From Lojkania enalia (lineage: Eukaryota; Ascomycota; Dothideomycetes; Pleosporales), in assembly GCA_010094045.1 (NCBI GenBank), contig ML986668.1, forward strand, positions 118,245 through 182,244: a stretch of DNA of 64,000 nt, in the 5' to 3' direction. Below the pieces are notes generated by a model. It was not told the DNA's origin. It ran no database searches and was given only the letters and a program-made list of their open reading frames with translations. Below are positions 26,461 to 37,827 of this stretch, one piece after another. The position numbers and the translations under genes are program-made. Within the stretch, counting starts at the first letter, position 1. Each line of letters starts with the position of its first letter.

Positions 26461-27209
26461 TAGAACTTAGAGCGGTAGTAGAGAGTATCTTAGATCTAGT
26501 AGACCTCCTCTCCTCTTCTTCTAACTTCTCTTACTTTTCTATTAACTTTACCTTTTATTTTCTAAAATCTAAACTATACTTTTTTAAAGAATAGACGTAC
26601 TTTTTAATATACTCTAGATAAGAAAAAGCCGCCTAATAGTAACGCGTAGATTTCTTAAGGTAATAAATCTCCTCTTTCTCCGCAGCTATAAAATCTTAAT
26701 AAATAGAAGTAAACTTCTTATAAACCTTTAATATATTTGCTAAGAAATAGTAAAAGATACTTTTAGTTAGAAAAAGATTATAAGATAAACTCTAAGAAAG
26801 ATACTCTTTATATATAGAAAAAAGGGTAGTATTACTATAGTAGTTATAGTTTATAAACTAATAGTTTAAATAATAGTAAAATAGATCTATTATAATACCT
26901 AGTAAAAGAATTAAGTAACTAGTATAATAGTTATAGGTAGAAGTATTTTTACGTTAAACTTTTAGTATAGTAGAAAGAGAAAAGAAAGAAAAATAAAGAT
27001 ATATTTATAAGCTAAGTAGGATCTATTAGAATATATAAAGTACTAACCTTAAAACGAAAAAATATAGATATAGTACTATAGTATATTTATATAGAATATA
27101 TTAGAAGTTAAAACAAACTACTAAAGATAGTAGAATACTATACTTAAATAAAATAGGTAAAGTAATAGATTAAAGAGCTTTAGAATAAATTTATAGAGAA
27201 GAGAGTAGA
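26461..27209 (+). other. F3 3' noncoding region
   Basis: About 750 bp between the chromodomain end and LTR6. A pyrimidine-rich patch at 26495-26580 and an A-rich stretch follow. I see no coding region. Confidence 0.55.
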
Positions 27210-27750
27210 TATTATAAATATAGAATATTAAGAAGTACTACTTTTATAACTATAGTTTAATTTAATATTAGCTACTATATAGATTAGTTTAAATAAGAAC
27301 TAATAAGATAATAATAGGTAGACGTATATTAGAAACTAATTATTAGATAGTAAGTAGTAGAACTATAGAAACTAGAAAGATAATTAGCTAGATAATAAAG
27401 TATAGTATAACTTATATAAATAATAATAATAGAAGTATTAAGTATAGTAGAACAGATTTAATAGACCTAATAGATCTAATAAACTAGATTTAGCAGTTTT
27501 AGACTTATTTATATAAGATAGAAAATCTTTTTAATAGATTAAATTCTATATAATTATTCTTATAAATTTATTTTATTACTATATTAAACTTCTAAAAATA
27601 TATTTATTATATTTAAAGAACTAGTAAACCTAATATTCTCTTTTTATTAAAGTTACTATCTTTAATTAATCTAATATAAATAAGGCCCTAGTATATATAT
27701 AACTATAATAGTAGTTATTATATATACTAGTAGTATATAGGTTAGTAATA
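27210..27750 (+). repeat. LTR6, 3' LTR of F3
   Basis: 541 bp, begins TATTATAAATATAG (ancestrally TG) and ends TTAGTAATA (ancestrally CA). The match along its length to the solo copy at 59757-60295 fixes both ends. Confidence 0.87.
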
Positions 27751-27753
27751 TTA

Positions 27754-28023
27754 TACTACCTCTACTAAAATACCCGAACTAGCTATTAATAATAGTTATT
27801 AGCTACTAACTAGAATATAACTAACTTATTATAACTATAATAGAAAAATATTTTACTAATCTAGCTAGCCTATATAATAGTATAAATCTAACTTCTAAAA
27901 AATCTTATATAATATAAATATTTTTATTCTTTATATAATATTTTAATATTTATATATAATATATAATAATAGAGTTAACTATTTAAAGTATAATTAACTA
28001 ACTATATATAAACGTTTATAATA
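27754..28023 (+). repeat. LTR1 relic, 5'-truncated
   Basis: About 270 bp matching LTR1 from roughly position 34 to its end (TATAATA at 28023). It is strongly degraded. It is followed by GTATATTATATTA, which differs by one base from the first internal bases of A and C, so this was probably a 5' LTR. The missing start was cut off by F3. Confidence 0.8.
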
Positions 28024-28147
28024 GTATATTATATTAATATATAGTATAAGTAAGCTACTTATCTAAGTAAACTAATTATAATACTAAGACTATACTAAAA
28101 TCGTAACTACTTTTTATAAAATATTATATAATATAGTAGCTTATTCT

Positions 28148-28506
28148 TATAATAGCCTCTAATTAGCCAGGTATAGGATAAGGTGATAACTAAGAGTAAT
28201 TATATACTACGAGAGATTATTCTTATAGACTTATAATAGAAGTATATAAGTAGAGTATGTAAAAGATATTTAAGTTAACTATAAAGAGTTATAAAGGTTA
28301 GAGTTGTAAGGTTATTAAATACAATTTAGTTCCCTTATTATTCCTTCTTACTTAGTTAGCTAAGCAACTAAGTATACTTAGTTGCTTAGTTAACTAAGCT
28401 GCTAAGCATATTATATACTTTATATTAGCCCTATTTTTCTAGTTATATAGAGTTTTAGATCTTAATCGGGTTTAGTATAGGGTTTTCTATAGGGGTATCC
28501 GTAATA
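28148..28506 (-). repeat. LTR2, 3' LTR of E2
   Basis: 359 bp, plus-strand ends TATAATAGCC and CCGTAATA. It is followed by CTACCTTCCCCCTC, the complement of the polypurine tract. Confidence 0.9.
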
Positions 28507-28559
28507 CTACCTTCCCCCTCTAAGCTCTTAACCTAAGAGTTTTCCCGTCCTAATCTAGT

Positions 28560-29215
28560 ATATAGTAGAGTTAGTATACTATCTTCGCTAAGACTATATA
28601 TATTCCTAATACCTCCCCTTTATTATTTAACCCTAGATAGATACTATTATACTAATTATATAGACTATTTAGGCGAGATTATTATATCTTATTTCTAGTA
28701 TTCCTATAAGGGGTTAACTTATAAAGTAGATAAGAAGGAAATATCTAAAAAGTTATATTATTTAGAGTACCTTTATACTAGTATATATTTATTATATAAT
28801 GCGGATCGCGATACTTAGATTACTCGTATATTATAGTTCCGTAATACTAGTTCGTTCCTAATTCTTTCTAGTAGTAAAGCGGGATGCTGAAGTTGCGAAA
28901 CTAGAGGAGGAGATTCGTCTAGCTTAAGAAGAGTTAGAACAACTTCTTAATAAGGTAGCGGCGGCTTATATAAAGATCTAGTATCTTTAAAAGATCCGTA
29001 AATAAGCGAAGTATAGATAGGTAGAGGGTTATAAATATATGTGGGAGCAGCTTAAGAAAGAGAAAGAGGCGGATCGCGAGGTAGGTCTTCTTTCTAAAGT
29101 AGAGTCACCTCCCGCGATATAGCTAATATTATTTAATCCTACTACTCTATCTCTAGATTTTCTTTATAAGTTCGGGTTTTATAATATACCTATAATATTA
29201 TAGGGCTAAGGTTTT
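28560..29215 (+). pseudogene. Antisense coiled-coil ORF remnant in the 3' region of E2
   Basis: This stretch reads as protein only on the plus strand, opposite to the element's gag-pol. The clearest part runs from about 28864 to 29110: Leu-Val-Val-Lys-Arg-Asp-Ala-Glu, then a long heptad-like Glu/Leu-rich segment, then a Lys/Arg-rich segment. It is predicted to be coiled coil. Upstream, to about 28600, the frame contains stops and probably a shift. It resembles, from memory, fungal uncharacterised proteins that share a Val-Lys-Arg-Asp-Ala-Glu-Ile/Val-Ala motif. Function unknown. The higher GC left in it than in its surroundings is notable. Confidence 0.55.
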
Positions 29216-29299
29216 CTTCTAGTTTCTAGATATTATTCTATAAGTTCCTATATTTATCTATTTCTAACTATTTAATTAGATAGTATTATTTACTATTCT

Positions 29300-32200
29300 A
29301 TATTTTATATCTTATTATTTTCTTAACTTTCTATTTCTAGTCTTCTCTATACGTGTCTATATTATATACTACTAGTTTAGTATCCTAAAGTACCTTTTCT
29401 ATAAATATAATATAGAAGGTTAGATAGATTTTTATAGTTGTAGGTAATTTAAGTTAATAGTTTATAGGTAATATTTATTTTTTAATTTTATATAGTCTAA
29501 TTTTAATATAGTCTAGTTTACTACTTAGTTATTTACTTTAAATATTTCGTCGTAGTAGCTAAACTTTTTCTTTCTTTTTAAAATAAGGTAGTTATTTATA
29601 TTTCTTATTATAGTATTTTTTTATAGTATATTATAGAAACTAGAGGTCTTTTTTTAGTAAATCTTACGTTTATTAAATAGTCTCGACTTATTTCTATACC
29701 TAGAATACTTATAATACTGCTTTAATTAGGATATTATAGGTTTTTAGTTTATACCTATAATTTACTATAAATAGTAATACTCCGGTTATACTATATATAG
29801 TACTATTATACGCGAGTTACGCTATTAGTAGTAGTATTATCCAATTGTTTTATCTGTAATTAAGGTAGTACTATAAGTATTACTCTACTATTTAGTTTAT
29901 TTGTTCTATCTATCTATCTATTTATAAGTAAAATACTATAAATATCTTATATTTAATTTCTAGTAAGTTTATAATTGTTTACTAAAACTTTAAAGTAAAT
30001 TTAGTATTTTAGTCTATAATTATCTTTTATAGTACCTTATATTATACGATAATCTACTTTAGAAAAATATTCGTAACCTATTCTACTAATAATACTTTAT
30101 TATAAGGGATAAAGTAGGTATATTTTATAAGTCTATCTACAATTATTATAATAGAGTTATATACTTCTCCTTTCAGGTAATCTTTTAACTTTAGTAGCTT
30201 AATAATAAAGTCTATAGTAACTTCTATCTATAGTCTAGTTAGCGTTTCTAGGTTTTATAATAGTCTATAAGGTATATATCTATTAGATTTATTCTATTAA
30301 TAGTCTATATATTTCTATAATATATTCTTTACCTATTCTCTTACTTTAGAAAAGTAGAATCCTCTAAGGATTTATTCTAGTATTTTCTCTATTCTTTAGT
30401 ATCTATAGGTAGGAGCTTCGTGGAATTACCTAATAAATTCTTTTCTAACTTTAGCTAGTATATAGATTCGATTATAGACGTATAGTAGTCTATCTATCTA
30501 TTCTAGTTCTTATTCTTAAAGTTCTTCGGGTATCTTATCTATTACTAATCTAATTAGTATTATCTAGTTTACTTCTTTAATAATAGTCGTTGCTGCGAGT
30601 CGTAAGTAATTATATACTATACTTCTGTCTTATTATCTTCTTAGTAGTATAGCTATAGTTCCTTTCTCTTACTTATATTCTGGTAGTCTACTTAGTACAT
30701 CTACTCTTTAGTTCTATTTTCTGCTAATATAGATAATCTTAAAGTCGAATATAGTTAGTTCTTATAACTATCTAACCTGTCTAGGGGTAAGAGTTTTGGT
30801 AGTAAGGAAGGTAGTAAGATTCTTATAATTGTAATAGACTTTAGTTTGCTATTTTACTCCTTATAGGTATACACGCTATTTTTTAAAGTATACTATAATA
30901 GCTAGAAGTTCTTAATTATATATATTATAATTTATCTCTACTAGTATAAGTTTTTATAAATAGTATACTACTAGATATTATTTTCTATTATAGATTTATA
31001 TAAGGATTCCGGCTATTCTTATTCCTAATATATTAGTTTCTATAAAAGCTTTCTTTTCTGGGTTATAGAGTTTCAGTACTAGTTCTTACTAAAATTACTT
31101 CTTAACTTCTTAGAAGGCTTTTTCTTGTTTATTTCCCTATATAAAAGTAATATCTTTCCTTAATAGTTAAGTTAGGGGTATAATTATATTACTCTAATTG
31201 TTAATAAAGGTTTAATAGAAGTTATAGAATCCTATAAAGGATTAGATATCTTTAATTAACTTTAAGATTAACTAGTTTCTAATTACTACTAATTTATTTA
31301 GGTTAATTTGTAGTTATCCTAATTTAATAATAAATTCTAAGTAGTCTATTCGTATAGTATAAAATTCGTATTTTCTTACTTTAAAGTATAATTTTACTAC
31401 TTATAATATATATAATACTTATTTAATATATTTCTTATATTCTTGCTTTATTTTTAAGTATACGAGAACGTTGTCTAAATAGGCTATATAGAATCGTCTA
31501 AGGTATAGTCTTAGTACTTTATTAATTCGTTTTTAGAAAGTAGCTAATATATTAGTAAGTCTAAATAGTATAACTAAGTATTTAAAAAGTCCCTATTTTA
31601 TCCTAAATACTATTTTCTATTTATCTCCTTCTTTAATATAGATTTAGTAGTATATATTCTAGATGTCTAATTTTGTAAAAATAGTAGTTTCTCTCAATTA
31701 GTTTCTTAAGTTATAGATAAGTAGTAGAGAGTATCAGTCCTTAATAGTAATATTATTAAGGGTGCGATAATTAATATATATTTATAGGTCTATTATTTCT
31801 TTCTTATTTATAAAAAGTATAGAGTATACTACTAATAAGCTTAACTTTTAGATTATTCCTTTCTTTAGGTATTTGTCTATATATTATTCTAGGGCCTCTA
31901 CCTCCCTTAATATTAAGCTATATATTAGTTTATATTTAGGTTCTTTTCTTAGTTAAAGTTTAATTTTATAGTTATATTTTCTATACTTAGATAGGTATTA
32001 TAGTAGTTCTTAAAGTTGTTTTATTAAGTATTAGTATTCCTTAAATATACTATATAATACGTTTCCTATTAGGAATAATTCTTTTACTACTTCTTTCGCT
32101 ATTATAGTAAGTTGTTTTTTAACTGGTTAGCTAGAGTTTTTAAGAATAATTTATCCCGTTTACTAGTTTATCTAGAAGTTTTCCTTTCTTAACTATAGAA

Positions 32201-32460
32201 TTTCTAGAATAATATTATAGTTAGTAATTTCTATAATTTAGAAGATCTATTTTTATTAGGTTATTTCTAGAATTTCGAATTCTCCTAGTTCTATAATATA
32301 TATAACTTTCTTCTAGAAGTTCTTTTCTTTTATAGTTTAGATTATATAGGGTCGTTCTAATTATACTATAGGTATTTCTTTTTTAGCGATATAGTTGCTA
32401 ACTATAAAATTCTTTATTACTCTACTATTAATAAGTATATATATTTTATAGTCGTAATAT
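29300..32460 (-). pseudogene. pol remnant of E2 (protease, RT, RNase H, integrase)
   Basis: Minus strand, right to left: protease near 32450-32395 (expected Asp-Ser-Gly codons now stops), RT at about 32100-31000, and RNase H and integrase to about 29300. The RT core is identified by a Gly-Leu-Phe-Lys-Tyr-Leu stretch and an intact Tyr-Leu-Asp-Asn/Asp-Val-Leu-Val-Tyr box near 31460-31480. Stops occur every few dozen codons. Family role: cDNA synthesis and integration. Confidence 0.75.
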
Positions 32461-32599
32461 CGTCCTGGTATTATAAAATAGTATTCTTCTACGTTTCCGT
32501 ATAGTTAAATTATCTTAAACTAGTAGGCTATTATTTCTTTTATAGATATATACTTTAGGCATTTTTATTCTAGATATTTATACTATAGTCTTCCTCTAA

Positions 32600-34016
32600 C
32601 ATATACTTTAAGTAGTAGAGGTTCTAGTTTAAGTACTATATAGTTTTAGGTCTATTTTATAACTTCCTATTCTACTATAGCTTCTTATTTTATAGGATTT
32701 CCTAGTATCTTATCTTTATTTAATTATCTTAGCTATATACCTATATTTTCTTTTCTTTTTTAGTAGGTTTTATATTATCATTTAATATACGATATCTATA
32801 CTATCTTAAAATATATTAGGTAGTATTAGTTTATACGAGGGTTATTATCTTCTCTAACCTAGTAGTCCTATTCTTATTTATATCGTAATACCTTTAGTAT
32901 CTAGTATTTTACTAGTACTTCATTTTATAAGAAGGCTACTACTTTCTATACTATATATACAGCCTTATCCTAATCTATTATATTAAGATATTCTTCTACT
33001 ACTTTTGTTATTTCTATCTATTTTTAGAAGTATAAGAAGCGGATTTCTCTAGGATAGATGTTTTACTATTCCTTATAAACGTTGACAATATCTTATTCTA
33101 GTCTATTCTTATCGTAGAATCTTATAAGTAGTTCTTCTTGTAAAGTAGTTATAGGAGCCGGCATTCCCTATTTATACTCGATTATTCCTCGTCGATATAT
33201 AGAATATACTCTAGATGCTAGTTTAGGTATTAGTACTCTAGTAGTAGCTTCTTCTATTTATAACGGGGTATCTATTTCTTCGTCCTTATCTAATTCTTCC
33301 TAAACTTCTTCTAGCTATCTTTTTATGTATTTCTATATTGCTGCAAGTTGTATTTTCTTCTAAGACTAATATTCTATAGTTTCTTTAAGTTGTTAATATA
33401 TTTAATACTTATCTTCGTTGTAGAAGAACTAATATAGGGCTCTATATTCTATAGTTACGGCTAGTTTTTCTTTACCTACTTCTTGCAGTTTATCTTCTAT
33501 AGGCTGGTTTTTCTTTTCTTTCTTTTTGCTTCGATATTCCTTTACTATATATCCTAGTTTTTAATAATTATAGTATTTAATATCTTTCTTCTAAGCCTTC
33601 CTTTCTTAAGTTACCTATAGCTTAGGCTTCTTTTCTCTAGTAGCGCTTAGGTCTATAGGTCCGCCTGCGTTGGTAGTTCTTACTAAAAAGCGTACCCTTT
33701 AGTAGTATACTTACCTTTCCTTATTTTTAAACTGGTATAGTTCGTCGTCGATTCTTTTTACTAGTTAAAAGTATAATATTAGGTCCCGTAGTTGTTCTAT
33801 ATATATTATTACCCTTCTTATTTTTATTTTCAGTCCTCTATAGAACTTTACTATTATATTATAGTCGTCCTATATAACTTTGTTTAAGAGCTATTAAAAA
33901 CTCGATATATATAAGGTAATAGATCCTAATTAAACTAGGTTGTAGAGTCTATCTTCTACTGCTCGTACTTCGTCGATATCTCTAAACGCTAGTTTAAGTT
34001 TCTATTAGAAGTATGC
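32600..34016 (-). pseudogene. gag remnant of E2, C-terminal part
   Basis: It contains the CX2CX4HX4C zinc knuckle on the minus strand at about 33535-33585, partly mutated. It aligns with 200-1636 of E1. The transposon P1 separates it from the N-terminal part at 35873-36389. Confidence 0.7.
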
Positions 34017-34018
34017 TA

Positions 34019-35870
34019 ACGTAATCTACTACCGAGTTATATACACCACCGAGTTACATGCGCCCTATTACAGACCAATTTTAAAGCAGGATATTTCAAC
34101 AATTATTAAAGCTATTAATTACGTAGAAAGATATATATAATCCTAATTGCTTGATATTTCAACTGGAGCCATTTTGCACGTCTTAATGCGGTGGCCTAGC
34201 TCCCGACAGCGCCCGCAGCGTCTTGGTTGGCGTGGTCGGCCGTGGCCATTTAGGCTATTTTGGCCCTTTTAACGGCCTTTTTATTGTCGCATTGCTAATT
34301 GCAGTCTATCTAATATAGAGATAGTACTTGCGCCCTTAATTATCTTGTGTTTACGTTCTTTGCGCTTTGTGAGCATCGTATTTACCGCCCGGAGTTCTCT
34401 GTTCTCGATTTCCAAAATTGAGTGTCTATGCGCTATAGATGTAATACCCTTTACAAGGCTTGTAAGACCTTTAAGTATTAATATTGGTAAGCTACCTTAA
34501 TATCGTTCTACGCGCCGTTGCACGTATTGCGTCTGGCACTCTACCTCTAGGCGATTGTGTGGTGTTTGTGACTGCCATGTAGCAGGTTCTAGGAGCGGCA
34601 GTATCGGGGTTCGTAAGGCTTGGATATTAAGCTTTAAAATGACACAATCTAGACTAAATAGGACCAATCCGGTCCCTCTGAAGCCTCCAGCTATGTTTTT
34701 GTCCGTGATAGCGTTGTTAAAGGCCGCTTTAAATGCAGGTAGGAAGTCTTCTTTAGTTATATGGTTAATGCGGCACCGAATCAAGCTTTTAATCTCCTTG
34801 CTGTATGCATGCTTTAATGGACCAAAACAGCCTATATTAAGTAGCTGTAAAAGGTGCGATGAGTGCGGAGGTATATAAAGCGTAATAATATTGCGTTCTT
34901 TATAATAATCACGAAATTCAATGGAATTATAGCTATTATAGCCGTCTATAATAAGCAATCGGTAGGCGCTAGTAGTACTAGCTTTAGTGTACTTGTCAAA
35001 GTGCTTAAGCCACTTAAACCTGTGTTTAATAGACGTCCAGCCCTTCTTACTAATAGATAGAACCCACTGAGGCCTATCTACAATTGACTGGTACCAGATA
35101 TTGTATTATTGCGCTCCCTTAAGGATAATAAATAGCAGAATCGGCCAGCTACGCGCATTTACTGCTACAATTGCTGTCACCCACTCAGTATTGCCTGGCT
35201 GAATAGATTTAGGTGCTTGTCGCTTCTCAGTGCCAGTAATGACCATTCTTGGGCCAATTTTACCCATTTAGAAGCCAGTCTCATTAAAATTGTACGTATC
35301 TTTATTAAGGATGCCGTACTTAGCCTTAGTATTATATATAAGGCGGAACTAGCTCTAAATAACCTTAGGATCTTTATTCAGAGCTCTTTAGTAGTTGTAT
35401 CGTCGATTGACGCGTAACTTGAGCTCTAGAACGCGTGAGACGAAGCGGTTAGGCCAATTTTTGCCGACGCGTCGCTAACCGCGGTTAAGAAGCAGTTTAT
35501 TAGCCATATCTCGCAACATGTTGAGATTGAGTTAAAATCCACGCGTATCTACGTTAAATGCATGTTTAATAATAGCCTTCTCCTCCAGATCGGTGAGGTT
35601 CTTGTAATTGGGGGTGCAATCGGCCCGGCAGGGGATTCCATTGCGATAGTTGAGGAGGGTTTTTATGTTAACGTTATACGAGTTTGCAGTAGACTGATTT
35701 GACCTAAATTAGCCCAAATCGATAGCTTCTATCGCTATATTAATATTGGCTTCAGATGAGCGCATAATAAAGCGTGGTTGTGGAGATATCACGAAAAATA
35801 ATAGGGTAATAGAGAAATCAGTGGGGCGTATATAACTCGGTAGTGTATGTAACTCGGTAGTGGATTACGT
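34019..35870 (-). mobile_element. Pogo/Fot1-like transposon P1
   Basis: 1852 bp with TA duplications (34017-34018 and 35871-35872). Terminal inverted repeats of about 48 bp start ACGTAATC and hold two direct copies of an ACCGAGTTA(C/T)AT motif each. The uninterrupted site is present in E1 near 1637. Its base composition is far less AT-rich than the E2 sequence on both sides, so it arrived after much of E2's mutation or has seen fewer RIP cycles. It contains one long minus-strand transposase frame broken only by stops. Confidence 0.95.
34497..35765 (-). pseudogene. Fot1/pogo-family transposase (DDE_1), broken by stops
   Basis: One frame of 423 codons from the ATG at 35765 to the stop at 34497, with several internal stops but no frameshift. 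The N-terminal 120 codons match a Psq-type helix-turn-helix followed by a CENP-B-type DNA-binding domain (Lys-Asn-Trp-Pro-Asn-Arg-Phe). The DDE_1 catalytic domain follows. The first acidic residue, in the usual Phe-Asn-Phe-Asp-Glu-Thr-Gly-Phe motif, is Asn here (about 35283-35285). The second, in Leu-Ile-Ile-Asp-Gly, is intact. The third, in Leu-Gln-Pro-Leu-Asp, is Asn (about 34836-34838). The last 153 codons (34958-34497) are open, including Pro-Pro-His-Ser-Ser-His. These losses are G-to-A changes. The enzyme would cut and paste at TA sites; this copy cannot. Confidence 0.9.
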
Positions 35871-35872
35871 TA

Positions 35873-36389
35873 GACTTGTAAATATTACTTTAGTTTTACT
35901 TTTCTAGTATTCTTCTGCATAGTTCTTAAAATCTATTAGAAAGAACTAGAACCAGTTAAGTAGTTTGCCTGTTAGATAGGCTCCTATAAATAGTACTTTC
36001 TTATTCTTATATTAGATAATATCTAGGTTAGTATTAATATAAATTCTTACTACTACTAAGAATCCTTTAAATTTGAACCTAGTTCTATTAAACTTATTAA
36101 GTAGTACTAACTTAATTTATTACTAATAATATATTATTAGTAGCACTTTTTTAACTTACTTAAGTTTCTAGATAATTCCTACAAGTCCTATTCCTTACTT
36201 ACTATTAGCTATTCCTTATATTCTTTTAAGACTTTTAAGAAGGCTATCTTAAGTCTTCTTTAGGCTTCTTATCTATTTGTCTACTAGGACTAGTTGTTCC
36301 TATTATTATATTAACTCGTTCTATATTCGTATAAATATAGTTGTTATATCTACCTTTAAAAAGGTGGTCTTACTAGCTGATCCCGACAT
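35873..36389 (-). pseudogene. gag remnant of E2, N-terminal part
   Basis: Begins at an ATG (36389-36387, Met-Ser-Gly-Ser-Ala) about 107 bp inside the 5' LTR and runs left to the P1 junction. It aligns with 1640-2156 of E1. Contains stops. Confidence 0.62.
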
Positions 36390-36496
36390 TCTACTTGCGT
36401 AAGTTTCCTACGTTACTTACTAAAGGTATCTCTTTCCTTATAATTAGAGTAGTCTAACTAGTTTTACTTCTTCTAGCTTTATAAGGGTAGTTAAAG

Positions 36497-36856
36497 TATA
36501 ACAGCCTCTAATTAGCCAGGTATAAGATAAGGTAATAACTAAGAGTAATTACGTACTACAAGAGATTATTCTTATAAGCTTATAATAGAAGTGCGTAAGT
36601 AGAGTATATAAAAGATATTTAAGTTAACTATAAAGAGCTATAAAAGTTAGAATTATAAGGTTATTAAATATAATTTAGTTCTCTTATTATTTCTTCTTAC
36701 TTAGTTAGCTAAGTAACTAAGTATATTTAGTTACTTAGTTAACTAAGCTGCTAAGTATATTATATACTTTATATTAGCCCTATTTTTCTAGCTATATAGA
36801 ATCCTAGATCTCGATCGGGTCTAGTATAGGGTTTTTTTATAGGGGTATCTATAACA
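36497..36856 (-). repeat. LTR2, 5' LTR of E2
   Basis: 360 bp, plus-strand ends TATAACAGCC and CTATAACA. The ATTCT duplication follows at 36857-36861. Confidence 0.9.
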
Positions 36857-36861
36857 ATTCT

Positions 36862-37495
36862 TCTATATCTATAGTATTATTTTTATACGTTTGTAAGTTA
36901 TATTTAGCCTTACTATACTATCTATAGTACTTTTAAGTCGGCTAGCCTCTATTAATATACGTCTTCTTTCTACCCTTCTTTTTATTAGTATAAGTACTAA
37001 ACTCTTTTAGAATAGTTAATTAAATACCTTCTTTAATTATTAGGTTACCTTCCTTTTATATATACTTTCTTTTATACGATTAACATTATATAGTAGCTTT
37101 ATTAGCTGCTTAAAGCTTAGTAACCTAAATATATAATAGTACGTTTTTATATATTATATATATAGTACCCTTTATAAACTATTTAAATACCTCTACTATT
37201 AAAGTAGATAAACTATCTAGATACTTTTAAACTCTTAATTAAATATATATAGATTAAGACTTAAATTAGATAGAATTACTTAGTATTTTTAACTTTTAAA
37301 AGGTATTTTTAATTATAAAAGGTATTAATATATATAGTTAAATTTTAAGCTTTAATAGTACTATATTTAGATTAAATAGAACTAGGCTAGCACTTTAAAA
37401 GCTATTTAGGATATTACTCTTTATAATTACTACGTTAAAAGCTACTTTAAAATAGAGTAAAAACTCGATTTTTATAATATAGTTAATATAACTAT
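36862..37495 (-). pseudogene. P2 transposase, C-terminal (DDE) part and 3' flank
   Basis: RIP-mutated sequence that aligns with the left 750 bp of P1, including the segment encoding the end of the DDE_1 domain (compare 37360-37495 with 34630-34770). On the right it stops at the ACTAT duplication of element A and continues at 43321. Confidence 0.75.
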
Positions 37496-37798
37496 TGTCA
37501 CAGTAATACCGCGACACCTCTACACCTATACCACCCTTACTATAATACCCGAACCAGCTGCTAGTAACAGCTGTTAGCTGCTAGCTGGAATATAACCGAC
37601 TTGTCTTAACTACGATAGAGGAAGGTTTCGCCAACCCGGCTAGCCCGTGTAGCAGTACAGACCTAGCCTCTATAAAAACCTATATAATATAGATATCTCT
37701 ATTCTTTACGCAACGTCTTAATATTTATATATAGTATATAGTAATAGAGTTGACTACCTAAAGTGCAATTAACCAACTGCGCGTAAGCGTCCGTAACA
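37496..37798 (+). repeat. LTR1, 5' LTR of A
   Basis: 303 bp, begins TGTCACAGTAATACC and ends CCGTAACA. It contains CTATAAAAACC near 37670, a plausible TATA box for element transcription. Confidence 0.93.
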
Positions 37799-37827
37799 TT
37801 ATATTATATTATCTACTATTACACGCT

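Larger units (their letters stand above)
22526..27750 (+). mobile_element. Ty3/gypsy element F3, 3' part, split by P3
   Basis: Plus-strand element beginning in RT/RNase H at the P4 junction and ending with a 541-bp LTR6 (27210-27750). Its reading frame is continuous across P3: integrase ends at 23941 and resumes at 25811. Gag, protease, most of RT and the 5' LTR are absent and should lie left of the window. It is strongly RIP-mutated but still readable as protein because many codons lost only CpG/CpA. Confidence 0.85.
28148..36856 (-). mobile_element. Ty3/gypsy element E2 (family F2), complete, with P1 inside
   Basis: LTRs of 359 and 360 bp bound the element, with a perfect 5-bp target duplication ATTCT (28143-28147 and 36857-36861). 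Without P1 it is about 6.85 kb. The polypurine tract (complement of TTCCCCCTC) next to the left LTR and the direction of RT show minus orientation. It carries gag with a zinc knuckle, protease, RT and integrase, plus an extra plus-strand coding remnant near its 3' LTR. It is RIP-degraded throughout except for the younger P1 insertion. Confidence 0.92.

Noticed and set aside
1..28000. Centromeric or telomeric satellite
   Set aside because: The AT-richness is explained by RIP of identifiable transposons; no short telomere repeat or long satellite array is present.
34555..35417. Plus-strand open frames of 107, 65 and 66 codons inside P1
   Set aside because: They lie opposite the transposase frame, carry none of its motifs, and exist because the antisense of a GC-richer coding region is open. 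Shadows.
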